Assembly (NCBI GenBank): GCA_015055665.1
Contig: SVHX01000006.1
Coordinates: forward strand, 1 to 64,000
Reading direction: 5' to 3'
Length of the DNA: 64,000 nucleotides
Source: Clostridiales bacterium
GTDB taxonomy: Bacteria > Bacillota > Clostridia > Christensenellales > UBA1242
Position 1 is the first letter of the stretch; the number at the start of each line of letters is the position of its first letter. Positions 27,763 to 37,125 of this stretch are shown one piece after another. The notes under the pieces were generated by a model. That model saw only the letters and a program-made list of their open reading frames with translations. It had not been told where the DNA came from and ran no database searches. The position numbers and the translations under genes are program-made.

Positions 27763-29280
27763 ATGAAGATGTTGTCGAAAATAAGTAAATATAATATATT
27801 ATGTATCATAGCAATATTAATGATGGCGTTTATGCTAGCACCTAATGTGGCAGTAGCTAATGCGTCAACTGGTGATCCTGTTGTTTTAGAAGAAGGAGTT
27901 GACGGAGAAGGTGGCGAGTCAGGTTCTGGAGAAGGTGAAGGTGCTGGCTCTGGAGAGGGGGAAGGCTCTACCGAGGAAGAGCCTCCGTTTGTGTCCAAGA
28001 TAGAATTTGAAGGCCCAGCTGTTACAACTTCTATGATAACAGATAGCAATCTATACGAAGCACTATTAGAGATCTTTAGAGATTATTATGAGGGGTTATT
28101 TGGTGAGACGTATCAGGGGGATAAGATCTATACAGATATGTTTAGAGATATCTCTATAATTAATCTTGATCGCAAAGGCATTGCGTCTTTTAGCGGTATG
28201 GAAAGATTAGAGCTAGACTCATTAACAACATTTAGTGCTAATATTAACGAAATTAAATCTTTCGATCAGACTATATTTAGATATACTGATGAGGATATCT
28301 TCGAAAGTTTGTCTTTGGCGGGTAATGATCTAGGCAGTATTGATATCTCTAACCTTACGGGGTTAACTTATGTAGATCTTAGTAGTAATAGATTGACACA
28401 TGTGGATTTTGGTAATATCGTTGGTAAGGTAAAGGATGCTAGTGTGGAATTTAATCTAGCTAATAATAACTTTTCTTCTATCGAAGATATTGTTCTTCCT
28501 AATCGTAGGATTGGTCATGTAACGCTTAATATAATCAACAATAATATAACTAACTTTAATGAGTCGCACTTTTCTTCGTACTTTACTATGAGAATAGGTG
28601 TTCAGGGGTTAGTTGGAAGTGATAGTGTTGTTAATGTTGATACTGGTAATAATCTTAAAGTTTATAAGATTGGCGGAGGTCTTGCTGTTAGGATTAGGAA
28701 GACAGACTCAGAGAACCCTAACGATTGGGTTAAGACTATAACAGATGATCAGATAGAAGATGATTATATAATGGTTGATCTACCAGTAGGCGAGTATGAG
28801 TATATATATGCTATCAATAATGGTGTTGTAGATGGCGAAATTGATTGGATAGATGCTTTCAAGCATAATGATGCAAGCAGGAGATATCTTAACGGCGAAG
28901 ACTTTGGGGTGTTGCCTCAGAAGGTTGGATACTACTTTACTCACAAAGGCAAAGATTACGAAACCCTTAACAAGGTAACAGGTAAGGTAACGGTTACTCT
29001 ATCTGCTAAGGATGAAGGAGCTGAGATATACTATTCGGTTAATGGTGGCGAGTGGGTTAAAGGAAATGTTGTTAACTGTGATCAAGGTGGTAGCTATTCT
29101 ATTAAGGCGAAAACTGTACTTGATGGTGTAGAGAGCGAGGAAGAAAGTATCTGGGTAAGAACATCTCTTAACTTGTATATCTCAGACTGGTTAATGTTGG
29201 TATTACTTGTATTGCTAGCTCTTGTTTTGTTCCTAGTTGTACTACCAATTATTAGTAAGAAATATTTTAAGAAAGATTAA
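27763..29280 (+). CDS. Surface-anchored leucine-rich-repeat-like protein with C-terminal TM
   Basis: Signal peptide, Gly/Ser/Glu-rich linker GESGSGEGEGAGSGEGEGSTEEE, LRR-like LAGNDLGSIDISNLTGLTYVDLSSNRL, chitobiase-like EIYYSVNGGEW, C-terminal TM and basic tail. Confidence 0.75.
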   Translation: MKMLSKISKYNILCIIAILMMAFMLAPNVAVANASTGDPVVLEEGVDGEGGESGSGEGEGAGSGEGEGSTEEEPPFVSKIEFEGPAVTTSMITDSNLYEALLEIFRDYYEGLFGETYQGDKIYTDMFRDISIINLDRKGIASFSGMERLELDSLTTFSANINEIKSFDQTIFRYTDEDIFESLSLAGNDLGSIDISNLTGLTYVDLSSNRLTHVDFGNIVGKVKDASVEFNLANNNFSSIEDIVLPNRRIGHVTLNIINNNITNFNESHFSSYFTMRIGVQGLVGSDSVVNVDTGNNLKVYKIGGGLAVRIRKTDSENPNDWVKTITDDQIEDDYIMVDLPVGEYEYIYAINNGVVDGEIDWIDAFKHNDASRRYLNGEDFGVLPQKVGYYFTHKGKDYETLNKVTGKVTVTLSAKDEGAEIYYSVNGGEWVKGNVVNCDQGGSYSIKAKTVLDGVESEEESIWVRTSLNLYISDWLMLVLLVLLALVLFLVVLPIISKKYFKKD

Positions 29281-29289
29281 AATTTTATT

Positions 29290-29356
29290 AAAAAAGAACT
29301 CTATAAAAAAGCAACACCTATTGAGGTGTCACTTCGTAATTAGAGTTCTTTTTTTT
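29290..29356. terminator. Compound terminator with inner hairpin
   Basis: AAAAAGAACTCTA...TAGAGTTCTTTTTTTT enclosing ACACCT attg AGGTGT. Confidence 0.75.
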
Positions 29357-29380
29357 GTGAATAAAATATTTATTCTAGCG

Positions 29381-30589
29381 TTAATTGCTAAACTTTTTGC
29401 CAACGCGAGCAGTTATGTGGTTCTTTGCAATTTTTCTCTGCATTTTAGGATGATATAGGGCAAAGAAATCGCCACAATTAATAGTTTTTAGGGTATTGAG
29501 GTAATCAACTGGGTTGTGGGCAAAATCGTGATTGATAGCCTCTTCGGTAGCGAGAGCTCCTAGTATATAACTCATATAATGTCCCGGGTATTGAGTGTAG
29601 TCTAGCATATAATTAATTGCTTTGTCCTTAGGGTATCTTCCTAGTAGGAATACGTACGCATCTTCGCAACCTTTGTCAAGATTCTTCTTAAGTAGATGGT
29701 GGACGATATTAGCTCCCTCATACATCATATCGCTAGAGTATGCAGAATTTTTGCTATGACACATAGCGTACATTGCCCAGCCGTTAATAAGGAAGGTTGC
29801 TCCATTGTCAAAGCAGATATTATATTCGCCATCTGCAACCGTATTATAGAAGTATCCGTAGCCGGGGTACACATTAAAGTATATCATGTGTTCCAGCTGA
29901 ACATCAGTTAATTTGTTGTGATTGGAATAGATAAAAAGTCTATTGGTATTAAATGATACATTTTTGCTAACCCACTCGCCATAACCATAATCATCTACTA
30001 TAGATATTGGAACGGTTTTGCGAATATTACTTCTTCCATAGATATGGGATAGTCCTACATTATTCTGCAATCCCGCAATGATATTTCTTGCAGTATTTTC
30101 GTAACCGGCAGGAGGGAGGGTTCTTCCTCTCACTCTAATTGTTTCGCTCTTGCGGTGATGATTGAGTTTGTGCAAAACAGGCTTGTAGTATGCTCCTAAT
30201 ATTTGCTTGATCATAGGAATAAGTGGGTTTTTATTGGATTGATGTGTTGCATGGTCAAGCATTATTTCGAAGAACGCTTTGTATTCGGCGAATTCTGTTT
30301 TGATTTTGTTTTTGAAATATCCAACAAGGCAGTGAGGTATGTATAAGATATTGTCTTGTCTTTTTAGAACTGCCTTGATAAAAGTTTCCTTGAATTTGGC
30401 TGTTTTTAATACTTTAAACTGATTCATTACTTGGAGTAGGGAGAATCGGTTACGGTAGAATTCGATCTCAGTGTCCATAATTGCTCGCTCATACGAGTTG
30501 AGCTTAAGGCTATGGCGTTTGACATCCTTATATACGATATTATCAAAAGGAAGTTTTTGCTTCCAGTTTGCATAAGTTAAAGTTTTCAT
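29381..30589 (-). CDS. DUF885-like protein with altered metal-site motif
   Basis: FNVYPGYGYFYN ... TFLINGWAMYAM ... TQYPGHYMSYILGALATEEA follow DUF885 architecture (HExYPGHH / FVEGWALYAE / PGQALSYKLG). Confidence 0.6.
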   Translation of the reverse strand: MKTLTYANWKQKLPFDNIVYKDVKRHSLKLNSYERAIMDTEIEFYRNRFSLLQVMNQFKVLKTAKFKETFIKAVLKRQDNILYIPHCLVGYFKNKIKTEFAEYKAFFEIMLDHATHQSNKNPLIPMIKQILGAYYKPVLHKLNHHRKSETIRVRGRTLPPAGYENTARNIIAGLQNNVGLSHIYGRSNIRKTVPISIVDDYGYGEWVSKNVSFNTNRLFIYSNHNKLTDVQLEHMIYFNVYPGYGYFYNTVADGEYNICFDNGATFLINGWAMYAMCHSKNSAYSSDMMYEGANIVHHLLKKNLDKGCEDAYVFLLGRYPKDKAINYMLDYTQYPGHYMSYILGALATEEAINHDFAHNPVDYLNTLKTINCGDFFALYHPKMQRKIAKNHITARVGKKFSN

Positions 30590-30639
30590 AATATTTTCCT
30601 TTTTCCATTTTTCTTTAGAAATATAATGATATATAGTTA

Positions 30640-31239
30640 TTATTTTGTTTTCTTGCGTCGTTTGGGTATGCGGATTTTCTTAAGTTGTGACCAGAACAAA
30701 ATCATTAATTGTCCGACAATTCCTATAATAAATATAAACCAGAGGCTAGATGAATTGACAAACAGGTAAATATTAATTATTGTACTCCAGAATAATCCAG
30801 ATACCGCAAGTGTGGTGATGATCTTATTAAACCAAATGGCTGAGAATACAACTAGTATTATCATAGACACCGTAGCGGTAACAGTAAATGTAAGCCAAAT
30901 CCTAGGTAGGTCAGTAGACTGTTGAAGTATTAGATATACTACTGTTGCTAAGAACCATGCCAGGCATACGCTTAATGACGTAATTACAACGTGGTTGTGA
31001 GGGAACACTTTGTGCAGTTTTCTCTCTGGATAAATTAGGTCGTTAACTGTTATGCCAAAGAAGTCTGCAATATGTGACATTGTTTCGACATCAGGAAGGA
31101 CGCTTCCCACTTCCCATTTGGATACAGCCTTGTCGGAGTAGTTAAGTTTCTCGGCAAGAGCTAGTTGGGTAAGGCCGTTAGCTTTGCGTAAACGTATAAG
31201 ATTGCTACTAAAGTTGTTCCTTATTTCGTCTTGAGTCAT
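30640..31239 (-). CDS. XRE-type HTH regulator with membrane-spanning C-terminus
   Basis: LIRLRKANGLTQLALAEKLNYSDKAVSKWEVGSVLPDVETMSHIADFFGI followed by several TM segments. Confidence 0.88.
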   Translation of the reverse strand: MTQDEIRNNFSSNLIRLRKANGLTQLALAEKLNYSDKAVSKWEVGSVLPDVETMSHIADFFGITVNDLIYPERKLHKVFPHNHVVITSLSVCLAWFLATVVYLILQQSTDLPRIWLTFTVTATVSMIILVVFSAIWFNKIITTLAVSGLFWSTIINIYLFVNSSSLWFIFIIGIVGQLMILFWSQLKKIRIPKRRKKTK

Positions 31240-31443
31240 ATCTTCTCCTTAAATAGATACAATATTGTACCACAAAAAATTACTTTTTTGCAAATGATTT
31301 TAAGACTCTCTTGGCAGGAGAGTCGAAAAATAATTAAGAGAGTCTCCTTAGGTATAATTAGATTGGCAAAATAATAAATTTGTATTACAATGTATATAGT
31401 TAAAGCGAGTGTGTGCTTGGCAAGATAATTAAGGAGAGATTTT

Positions 31444-32280
31444 ATGAAGATTGCAATTTCTGCAGAAAGTACAATTGATTTGCCTCAGGAGTTACTGGAC
31501 AAATATAATATATCTACAATACCATTTGGTATTACATTTAAAGATGCCCTTACCAGCGATCACTTTGGTATAGCGGAAGAAATATTCGAATTTGTTAACG
31601 AAACCAAAGTTTTGCCTAAGACATCTGCTATTCCGCCAGAGGGGTATAGGGAATATTTTGAAGAATTAAAGGGCAAGTATGATGCTGTAATTCATATCTG
31701 TATTAGTTCGCTCATGAGTAGTTCGTATAATAACGCAAGACTAGTTGCCGAAACCATGGAAAATGTATGGGCAATAGATAGTGCTAATTTATCTACAGGT
31801 ATAGCATTGGTTGCTATTAAGGCTAGTCAGATGGTCAAGACAAAGGCAACTCCTGAGGAGATTGTTGCCGAGATCGAAAGTTACAAAGAGAAAGTAAGAG
31901 TAAGCTTTGTGCTAGACAAGCTTAATTATATGTACAAAGGCGGTAGATGCAGTGCAGTAACGTTGCTAGGTGCTAATATTCTTAAGATTAAACCTCAGAT
32001 TGTTGTAACATCTGGAAGGATGGGGGTTGGCAAGAAGTATAGGGGTAATCTTAATAAAGTTATAGAGAATTACGCTAATGATGTAGTTGCCGAGTCTGCT
32101 AATGCAGATAAGTCAATTGTATTCATCACACACTCCTCACCAATGCCAGAGTGTGAGAAGATTATCGAAGAGCGTTTAAAAGCTGCTGGTTTCGAAACAA
32201 TATACAATACGTTTGCTGGTGGCACAGTTAGTAGTCACTGTGGACCTAATTGTATAGGAATTTTATTTGCAGATAAATAA
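31444..32280 (+). CDS. DegV family protein
   Basis: AISAESTIDLPQELLDKYNISTIPFGITFKD...PKTSAIPPEGYREYF. Confidence 0.92.
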   Translation: MKIAISAESTIDLPQELLDKYNISTIPFGITFKDALTSDHFGIAEEIFEFVNETKVLPKTSAIPPEGYREYFEELKGKYDAVIHICISSLMSSSYNNARLVAETMENVWAIDSANLSTGIALVAIKASQMVKTKATPEEIVAEIESYKEKVRVSFVLDKLNYMYKGGRCSAVTLLGANILKIKPQIVVTSGRMGVGKKYRGNLNKVIENYANDVVAESANADKSIVFITHSSPMPECEKIIEERLKAAGFETIYNTFAGGTVSSHCGPNCIGILFADK

Positions 32281-32410
32281 TAACACGAAAACTTGGTGCG
32301 TAATTGCATTAAGTTTTTTTGTTAATTAAAGCTATATTCACATAATTAATTGTTAAAAAGCGGGTATTGTGTTAAAATAAATTAAAATATTAAGCATTAG
32401 GGGATAGTGT

Positions 32411-33610
32411 ATGAATTTATTTCAGAAGATATATTGTAGAACTTATCAATTGGGTATGAGGGTGGCTATGCCTATGATGCCTTATCGTGAGCCAGAAATC
32501 CTTAATAGCGTGGCAGAAATTCCTGCTATATTGGAAGGCAAGGAGATTAATAAAGTCCTAGTTGTAACAGACGCAGGCATTAGGGGACTTGGTCTTGACA
32601 AAGGGTTACTGAGATCGTTAAGAGATGCGAAGGTTAAATACGAAGTATTCGAAGATGTTATGCCTAACCCTACAATTGATGTAGTAGAGAAGGGGGTGGA
32701 ATTGTATAACGCTTCATCTTGTATGGCTATTATTGCTCTTGGCGGTGGAAGTGTAATAGATTGTGCTAAGGCTATAGGTGCAAGAATTGCTAATCCTAAT
32801 AAGTCTCTCAAGAAGATGAAAGGTCTACTTAAGGTTAAAGGTCCGTTGCCATTGTTCTTTGCTATACCAACAACAGCTGGTACTGGTAGCGAAACCACGG
32901 TAACAGCAGTAATTACAGATGGTACCACACACGAAAAATATACGATTAACGATTTTGACCTTATCCCTAATTATGCAGTCCTTGATGCTAGTCTTACATT
33001 GGGCTTGCCTATTAATCTAACCGTAACAACTGGTCTTGATGCACTTACTCATGCAATCGAAGCGTATATTGGGGGATCAACAACTAACGATACTCGCAGA
33101 CACGCTCTCGAAGCTGCAAGACTAATATTTGAGAATTTGCCAAGGGTGTGCGAAGATGGCAAGAATGAAAGAGCAAGAGCTAATATGCTTAAGGCGTCAT
33201 ATCAAGCTGGACTTGCTTTTACTAAGTCTTATGTGGGTTATGTTCACGCTGTTGCCCATACTCTAGGGGGGAAATATGGTATAGCTCATGGGCTAGCAAA
33301 CGCAGTATTGTTACCATATGTATTGGGTGAGTATGGTACCGTAATCCATAAAAAATTGAAGGTGATGGCTGTATATTGTAATATTGCTAGACCATATGAT
33401 AACGAACAAATTGCATCCAACAAATTAATTAACAAGATAATTGAGATTAATGAGCAATATGGTATTCCTAAGACGTTTGATTGTATAGTTGAGCAGGATA
33501 TCCCTATGCTTGCTAGGATTGCTAGTGCAGAGGCTAATCCGCTATATCCAGTACCAAAGCTTATGAACGCCAAAGAATTAGAAAAGTTTTATTATAAGGT
33601 CAAAGCATAA
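32411..33610 (+). CDS. iron-containing alcohol dehydrogenase
   Basis: ALGGGSVIDCAKAI, PTTAGTGSETT, GLDALTHAIEAYI, HTLGGKYGIAHGLANAVLLP. Confidence 0.94.
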   Translation: MNLFQKIYCRTYQLGMRVAMPMMPYREPEILNSVAEIPAILEGKEINKVLVVTDAGIRGLGLDKGLLRSLRDAKVKYEVFEDVMPNPTIDVVEKGVELYNASSCMAIIALGGGSVIDCAKAIGARIANPNKSLKKMKGLLKVKGPLPLFFAIPTTAGTGSETTVTAVITDGTTHEKYTINDFDLIPNYAVLDASLTLGLPINLTVTTGLDALTHAIEAYIGGSTTNDTRRHALEAARLIFENLPRVCEDGKNERARANMLKASYQAGLAFTKSYVGYVHAVAHTLGGKYGIAHGLANAVLLPYVLGEYGTVIHKKLKVMAVYCNIARPYDNEQIASNKLINKIIEINEQYGIPKTFDCIVEQDIPMLARIASAEANPLYPVPKLMNAKELEKFYYKVKA

Positions 33611-33613
33611 AAT

Positions 33614-33653
33614 AAAAAAGACTGAGGTTACATATTTATGCCTTAGTCTTTTT
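33614..33653. terminator. Bidirectional terminator
   Basis: AAAAAAGACTgAGG ... CCTtAGTCTTTTTT between convergent genes. Confidence 0.8.
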
Positions 33654-34386
33654 TGTTTTTGGTGTCGTTTGAGTCAGTGCTTGTCTTGTTGCTTTTAAGT
33701 TGCTTTTTCTCAAGTTTTCTGGCTCTTTTTTCTTGTTTGCGAAGTACTTTGCGTTCTTTGCGTTTTGCTTTCTTTTTTAGTTTTTCCTCGCTGACAGGAG
33801 CTTTTGGCTTTGGTTTGACGAAAGCCCAAATTGCAAGTCCTACTTCGATTGGAATTCCAAGTATAAATATCATCCACATCCAAGGTGTAAGGTGGAATAG
33901 AGTAACGAAGATGGATGCTAATAATGTCCACAAGAAAATTGTGATTACGGTAAACTTGTAGATGTGTCTACCCCAATATTTATGGAAAGGTAGCATTACA
34001 AGACTAATGATTGGCAAACTCCACACATATACTTGCCATATAGCTTTGCCCATAAGTAGCTGTGTTGCAACGAAGATTACTGTGGCAATTAGCCATACAG
34101 CAGATGCTGCAATAAGAATCTTGGCAAGGCTATTAATTAGCTTCTGTTTGTCGCTAATATCAGACTGCTTAACTGCGTTATCCTCTATTAATGCCCTAAG
34201 TGGAACATTATAGATGATTGCAATTTGTTCAAGCGTTTCGATACTAGGTGTAACCTCTGCGTGTTCCCATCTGGATATAGCGTTGTCGGAGTAGTTGAGT
34301 TTAGCTGCTAAATCGTTCTGGGTGAGATTGTGTTTCTTGCGCAAATTTATTAAGTTGTCCGCTATTATCTGCTTAATATCTTTCAT
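33643..34386 (-). CDS. XRE-type HTH regulator with membrane-spanning C-terminus
   Basis: LINLRKKHNLTQNDLAAKLNYSDNAISRWEHAEVTPSIETLEQIA then TM segments and a Lys/Arg-rich tail. Confidence 0.88.
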   Translation of the reverse strand: MKDIKQIIADNLINLRKKHNLTQNDLAAKLNYSDNAISRWEHAEVTPSIETLEQIAIIYNVPLRALIEDNAVKQSDISDKQKLINSLAKILIAASAVWLIATVIFVATQLLMGKAIWQVYVWSLPIISLVMLPFHKYWGRHIYKFTVITIFLWTLLASIFVTLFHLTPWMWMIFILGIPIEVGLAIWAFVKPKPKAPVSEEKLKKKAKRKERKVLRKQEKRARKLEKKQLKSNKTSTDSNDTKNKKD

Positions 34387-34473
34387 ATTAATATTATAAA
34401 ATATTAAAATATTAATGTCAAATTGTATAAGCCAATTTTAGTTGCGAATAACCGATCTTTGTCAAAATTCTAC

Positions 34474-34926
34474 TTAATCGTCTTTGTTTTTGTTTTTGCA
34501 AGATTTTGATGATCCGCTCTTGTTGCAATGGCAACCGTTTTGGTCGTTATTGCCCATTTCTTCTGCACTTTCGGTAGTGTAGAGGTTATGATTCTTTTCT
34601 GATTTTAGTTTGTTAGCTAGAGAAAAGTCTTCTGCACTTTCTGTTGATGCAAGAGCTGCATTGTGGCTGTGGATTCTTTTGTTTTCCTCAGCTTTGGATA
34701 ATTCTTTGTCATCTTTTTTAAATGATACAACGAATTTTCCTTTGTTCATTATAAAGTTAACTACAACTACAATACTTGCTACTCCTACAAGTGTGTAGAC
34801 TAGTCGGCTAAATACATTGCTTTGAGATCCGAAAATTCCAGCAACGAAGTCGAATTGTAGTATGCCTATGCAGAACCAGTTGATACATCCGACACAGACT
34901 AATAAAAAAGATATAAATGATAACAT
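34474..34926 (-). CDS. DUF378-like membrane protein with extended polar C-terminus
   Basis: FLLVCVGCINWFCIGILQFDFVAGIFG...RLVYTLVGVASI; polar tail with CHCNKSGSSKSC. Confidence 0.7.
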   Translation of the reverse strand: MLSFISFLLVCVGCINWFCIGILQFDFVAGIFGSQSNVFSRLVYTLVGVASIVVVVNFIMNKGKFVVSFKKDDKELSKAEENKRIHSHNAALASTESAEDFSLANKLKSEKNHNLYTTESAEEMGNNDQNGCHCNKSGSSKSCKNKNKDD

Positions 34927-35072
34927 AATTTCTTTGCCTCCATGTTTTTAATACTCTTAGTTTGTGCTGAATATCACGGAATATGTACGAAATAATCTGA
35001 AATTTACTTTTTGTTAGTGTACAGGTGTTGGTGGGGGTGAAATTACCTGTTATTTAAGGTGAAAATTCGCAT

Positions 35073-35116
35073 ATTCCCGCCGAGCGGGAATTGAAAAATA
35101 GGATTCCCGCTCGGCG
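35073..35116. repeat. GC-rich nested inverted repeats
   Basis: ATTCCCGC cga GCGGGAAT overlaps CGCCGAGCGGGAAT tgaaaaatagg ATTCCCGCTCGGCG (perfect 14-bp arms). Confidence 0.85.
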
Positions 35117-35188
35117 AAAACAACTCGGGAAATTATTTGTTATAATTCACTTGAATTCTTGCGTAAAATAGGGTAAATTAGTGATGTA

Positions 35189-35229
35189 ATAAATCGGAGG
35201 CGAGTCCTCTACTAATAAAAATGATTTAT
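35189..35229 (+). promoter_or_regulatory. Structured 5' leader of the glycosyltransferase gene
   Basis: ATAAATC ... GATTTAT outer stem enclosing GAGG cgagt CCTC, directly before GGGAG ribosome-binding site. Confidence 0.45.
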
Positions 35230-35243
35230 GGGAGAAAATAATC

Positions 35244-36257
35244 ATGCCAATTAAAAATGTAAAGAGAAACAAAAAGTTAATACCTATCTTCTGTGCAACA
35301 GATGATAATTATATGCCTTACCTTGAGGTGGCACTTAGGTCACTCAAGGCTAACGCAAGCAATCAGTATAATTATATAGTTCATGTACTTAATTCTGGAT
35401 TAAGAAGCGACCTAAAGGAAATCGTATCAAGACTTAATGATGATAATTTTACAGTAGACTTTTATAATGTGTCCAAATTCGTAGAGCCATACAAGAAATA
35501 TTTTAAGAATCTATATCACTTTACTGTAGAGATGTACTATCGTATCTTTATTGAGAAGATGTTCCCTCAGTACAAGAAGGCTATTTATCTTGATTGTGAT
35601 ATCACTGTGCTTGGAGATATTTCTAAGCTATTTAATATTAATCTTGGTAACAATCTAGTGGGAGCTATTCCTTGCAAGATAATTGCAGATCATCCAGTAT
35701 TTAGTAGATATTCTACAGAAGTATGCGGAGTAGAGCATGGCAAGTACTTTAACTCTGGTGTATTGCTTATGAATCTAGATAAATTTAGACAAGAGAAGTT
35801 GGTTGAGAAATTTATTTATCTTATCAACACTTACAACTTTGATGTTATTGATCCAGATCAAGCGTATCTTAATGTATTAACCAAGGGTAAGGTTAAGATT
35901 CTTCCTAACGGTTGGAATAAGCAGTCAATAGATATTCCTACAGAGGGGGATCTAAATCTTGTACATTATGCGTTGTACAAGAAACCTTGGCAATATGATG
36001 ATGTAATCAATGCTGAGTACTTCTGGCAGTATGCTAAGGAATCTCCTTTCTACCATACTATTCTTGAGAATAAGGCTAACTTTAATGATGTTAAGCGTGC
36101 TCAGAAAGAGAAAGCTAATATTGAAATTGTAGAACATGCTGCAAGACTACTTGATGTAGAGAAAACATTTAATAATTGTTTGTTCAAGGAGAGCAACTTG
36201 CTTGACAAATTGGATCTAAATGGTGTATATAATATAGAGGTGCCTAGCGAGGTATAA
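35244..36257 (+). CDS. glycosyltransferase family 8
   Basis: IPIFCATDDNYMPYLEVALRSL...KAIYLDCDITVLGDISKLF...YFNSGVLLMNL...DQAYLNVL...HYALYKKPW. Confidence 0.93.
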   Translation: MPIKNVKRNKKLIPIFCATDDNYMPYLEVALRSLKANASNQYNYIVHVLNSGLRSDLKEIVSRLNDDNFTVDFYNVSKFVEPYKKYFKNLYHFTVEMYYRIFIEKMFPQYKKAIYLDCDITVLGDISKLFNINLGNNLVGAIPCKIIADHPVFSRYSTEVCGVEHGKYFNSGVLLMNLDKFRQEKLVEKFIYLINTYNFDVIDPDQAYLNVLTKGKVKILPNGWNKQSIDIPTEGDLNLVHYALYKKPWQYDDVINAEYFWQYAKESPFYHTILENKANFNDVKRAQKEKANIEIVEHAARLLDVEKTFNNCLFKESNLLDKLDLNGVYNIEVPSEV

Positions 36258-36259
36258 TA

Positions 36260-37108
36260 TTGTATATTAGTGAGGAATTAATGGATAAGAGTCCAGAAAG
36301 ATTGGAAGTTCTTGCTAAAATAGAAGATAATGAACGAAATGGGCGTTGGTACGAGCCGGTCGAGAACGATCCCGAAGCTCTAGAGCTATTGCCTAACAAA
36401 GTCGATTATCTTAATAAGAAGCTAACTAGCAAGATTAAGACTTTCTTTGCCAATAAGGGAGCGACCAAATTCTACGAAGATATGATTAAGAAAGGTCAGT
36501 TTATTATTAAAGGTGTAACTGGCATTGAGAATTTTCTAAGCGTAGAAGGTGGAGCAATTCTTACTTGTAATCACTTCAACCCATGTGATAACTATGCGGT
36601 GTGGAGATCGATTAAACCTTATATGGGCAAAAGATTGCTTTATCGTGTTATTAGAGAAGGCAATTACACGAATTTTCCTAATCCTATTGGATTCTTTTTT
36701 CGTAATTGTAACACATTGCCACTTAGCCGTAATACGGAAACTATGAAGAAGTTTCTTTCTGCAATGAAGGTTCTTCTTGAACGTGGCGAGAAGGTGTTGG
36801 TATTCCCCGAACAGGAGATGTGGTGGAATTATCGTAAGCCAAGACCGCCTCAGCCTGGTGCTTATAGATTCGCTGTAACTAGTAGTGTTCCGGTAATCCC
36901 TGTATTTATTACAATGGAAGATAGCGAAACTATTGGGCAAGACGGGTTCCCAATTCAGGCGTATACTGTTAACTTCTTACCGCCAATTTATCCAAATAGC
37001 GAATTGTCTAAGAAGGATAATATTCAGTATATGGCAGATGCTAACTATAAGGCGTGTGTTAAGGCGTACGAAGAGGGGTATGGTATTAAACTTAAGTATC
37101 TCAAGTAA
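36260..37108 (+). CDS. 1-acyl-glycerol-3-phosphate acyltransferase-like (PlsC domain)
   Basis: LTCNHFNPCDN (HX4D variant), VFPEQEMWW, PVIPVFITM. Start TTG 36260 or ATG 36281. Confidence 0.8.
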   Translation: MYISEELMDKSPERLEVLAKIEDNERNGRWYEPVENDPEALELLPNKVDYLNKKLTSKIKTFFANKGATKFYEDMIKKGQFIIKGVTGIENFLSVEGGAILTCNHFNPCDNYAVWRSIKPYMGKRLLYRVIREGNYTNFPNPIGFFFRNCNTLPLSRNTETMKKFLSAMKVLLERGEKVLVFPEQEMWWNYRKPRPPQPGAYRFAVTSSVPVIPVFITMEDSETIGQDGFPIQAYTVNFLPPIYPNSELSKKDNIQYMADANYKACVKAYEEGYGIKLKYLK

Positions 37109-37125
37109 TCTCTCCGGGAGTATAT

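Noticed and set aside
32350-32380. AAAGCGGGTATTGTGTTAAAAT upstream of the iron-ADH as another copy of the shared promoter
   Set aside because: Shares only GGGTATTG; no AGTGTG or -10 at the conserved offset.
36536-36940. 134 aa minus-strand ORF
   Set aside because: Antisense to the acyltransferase gene.
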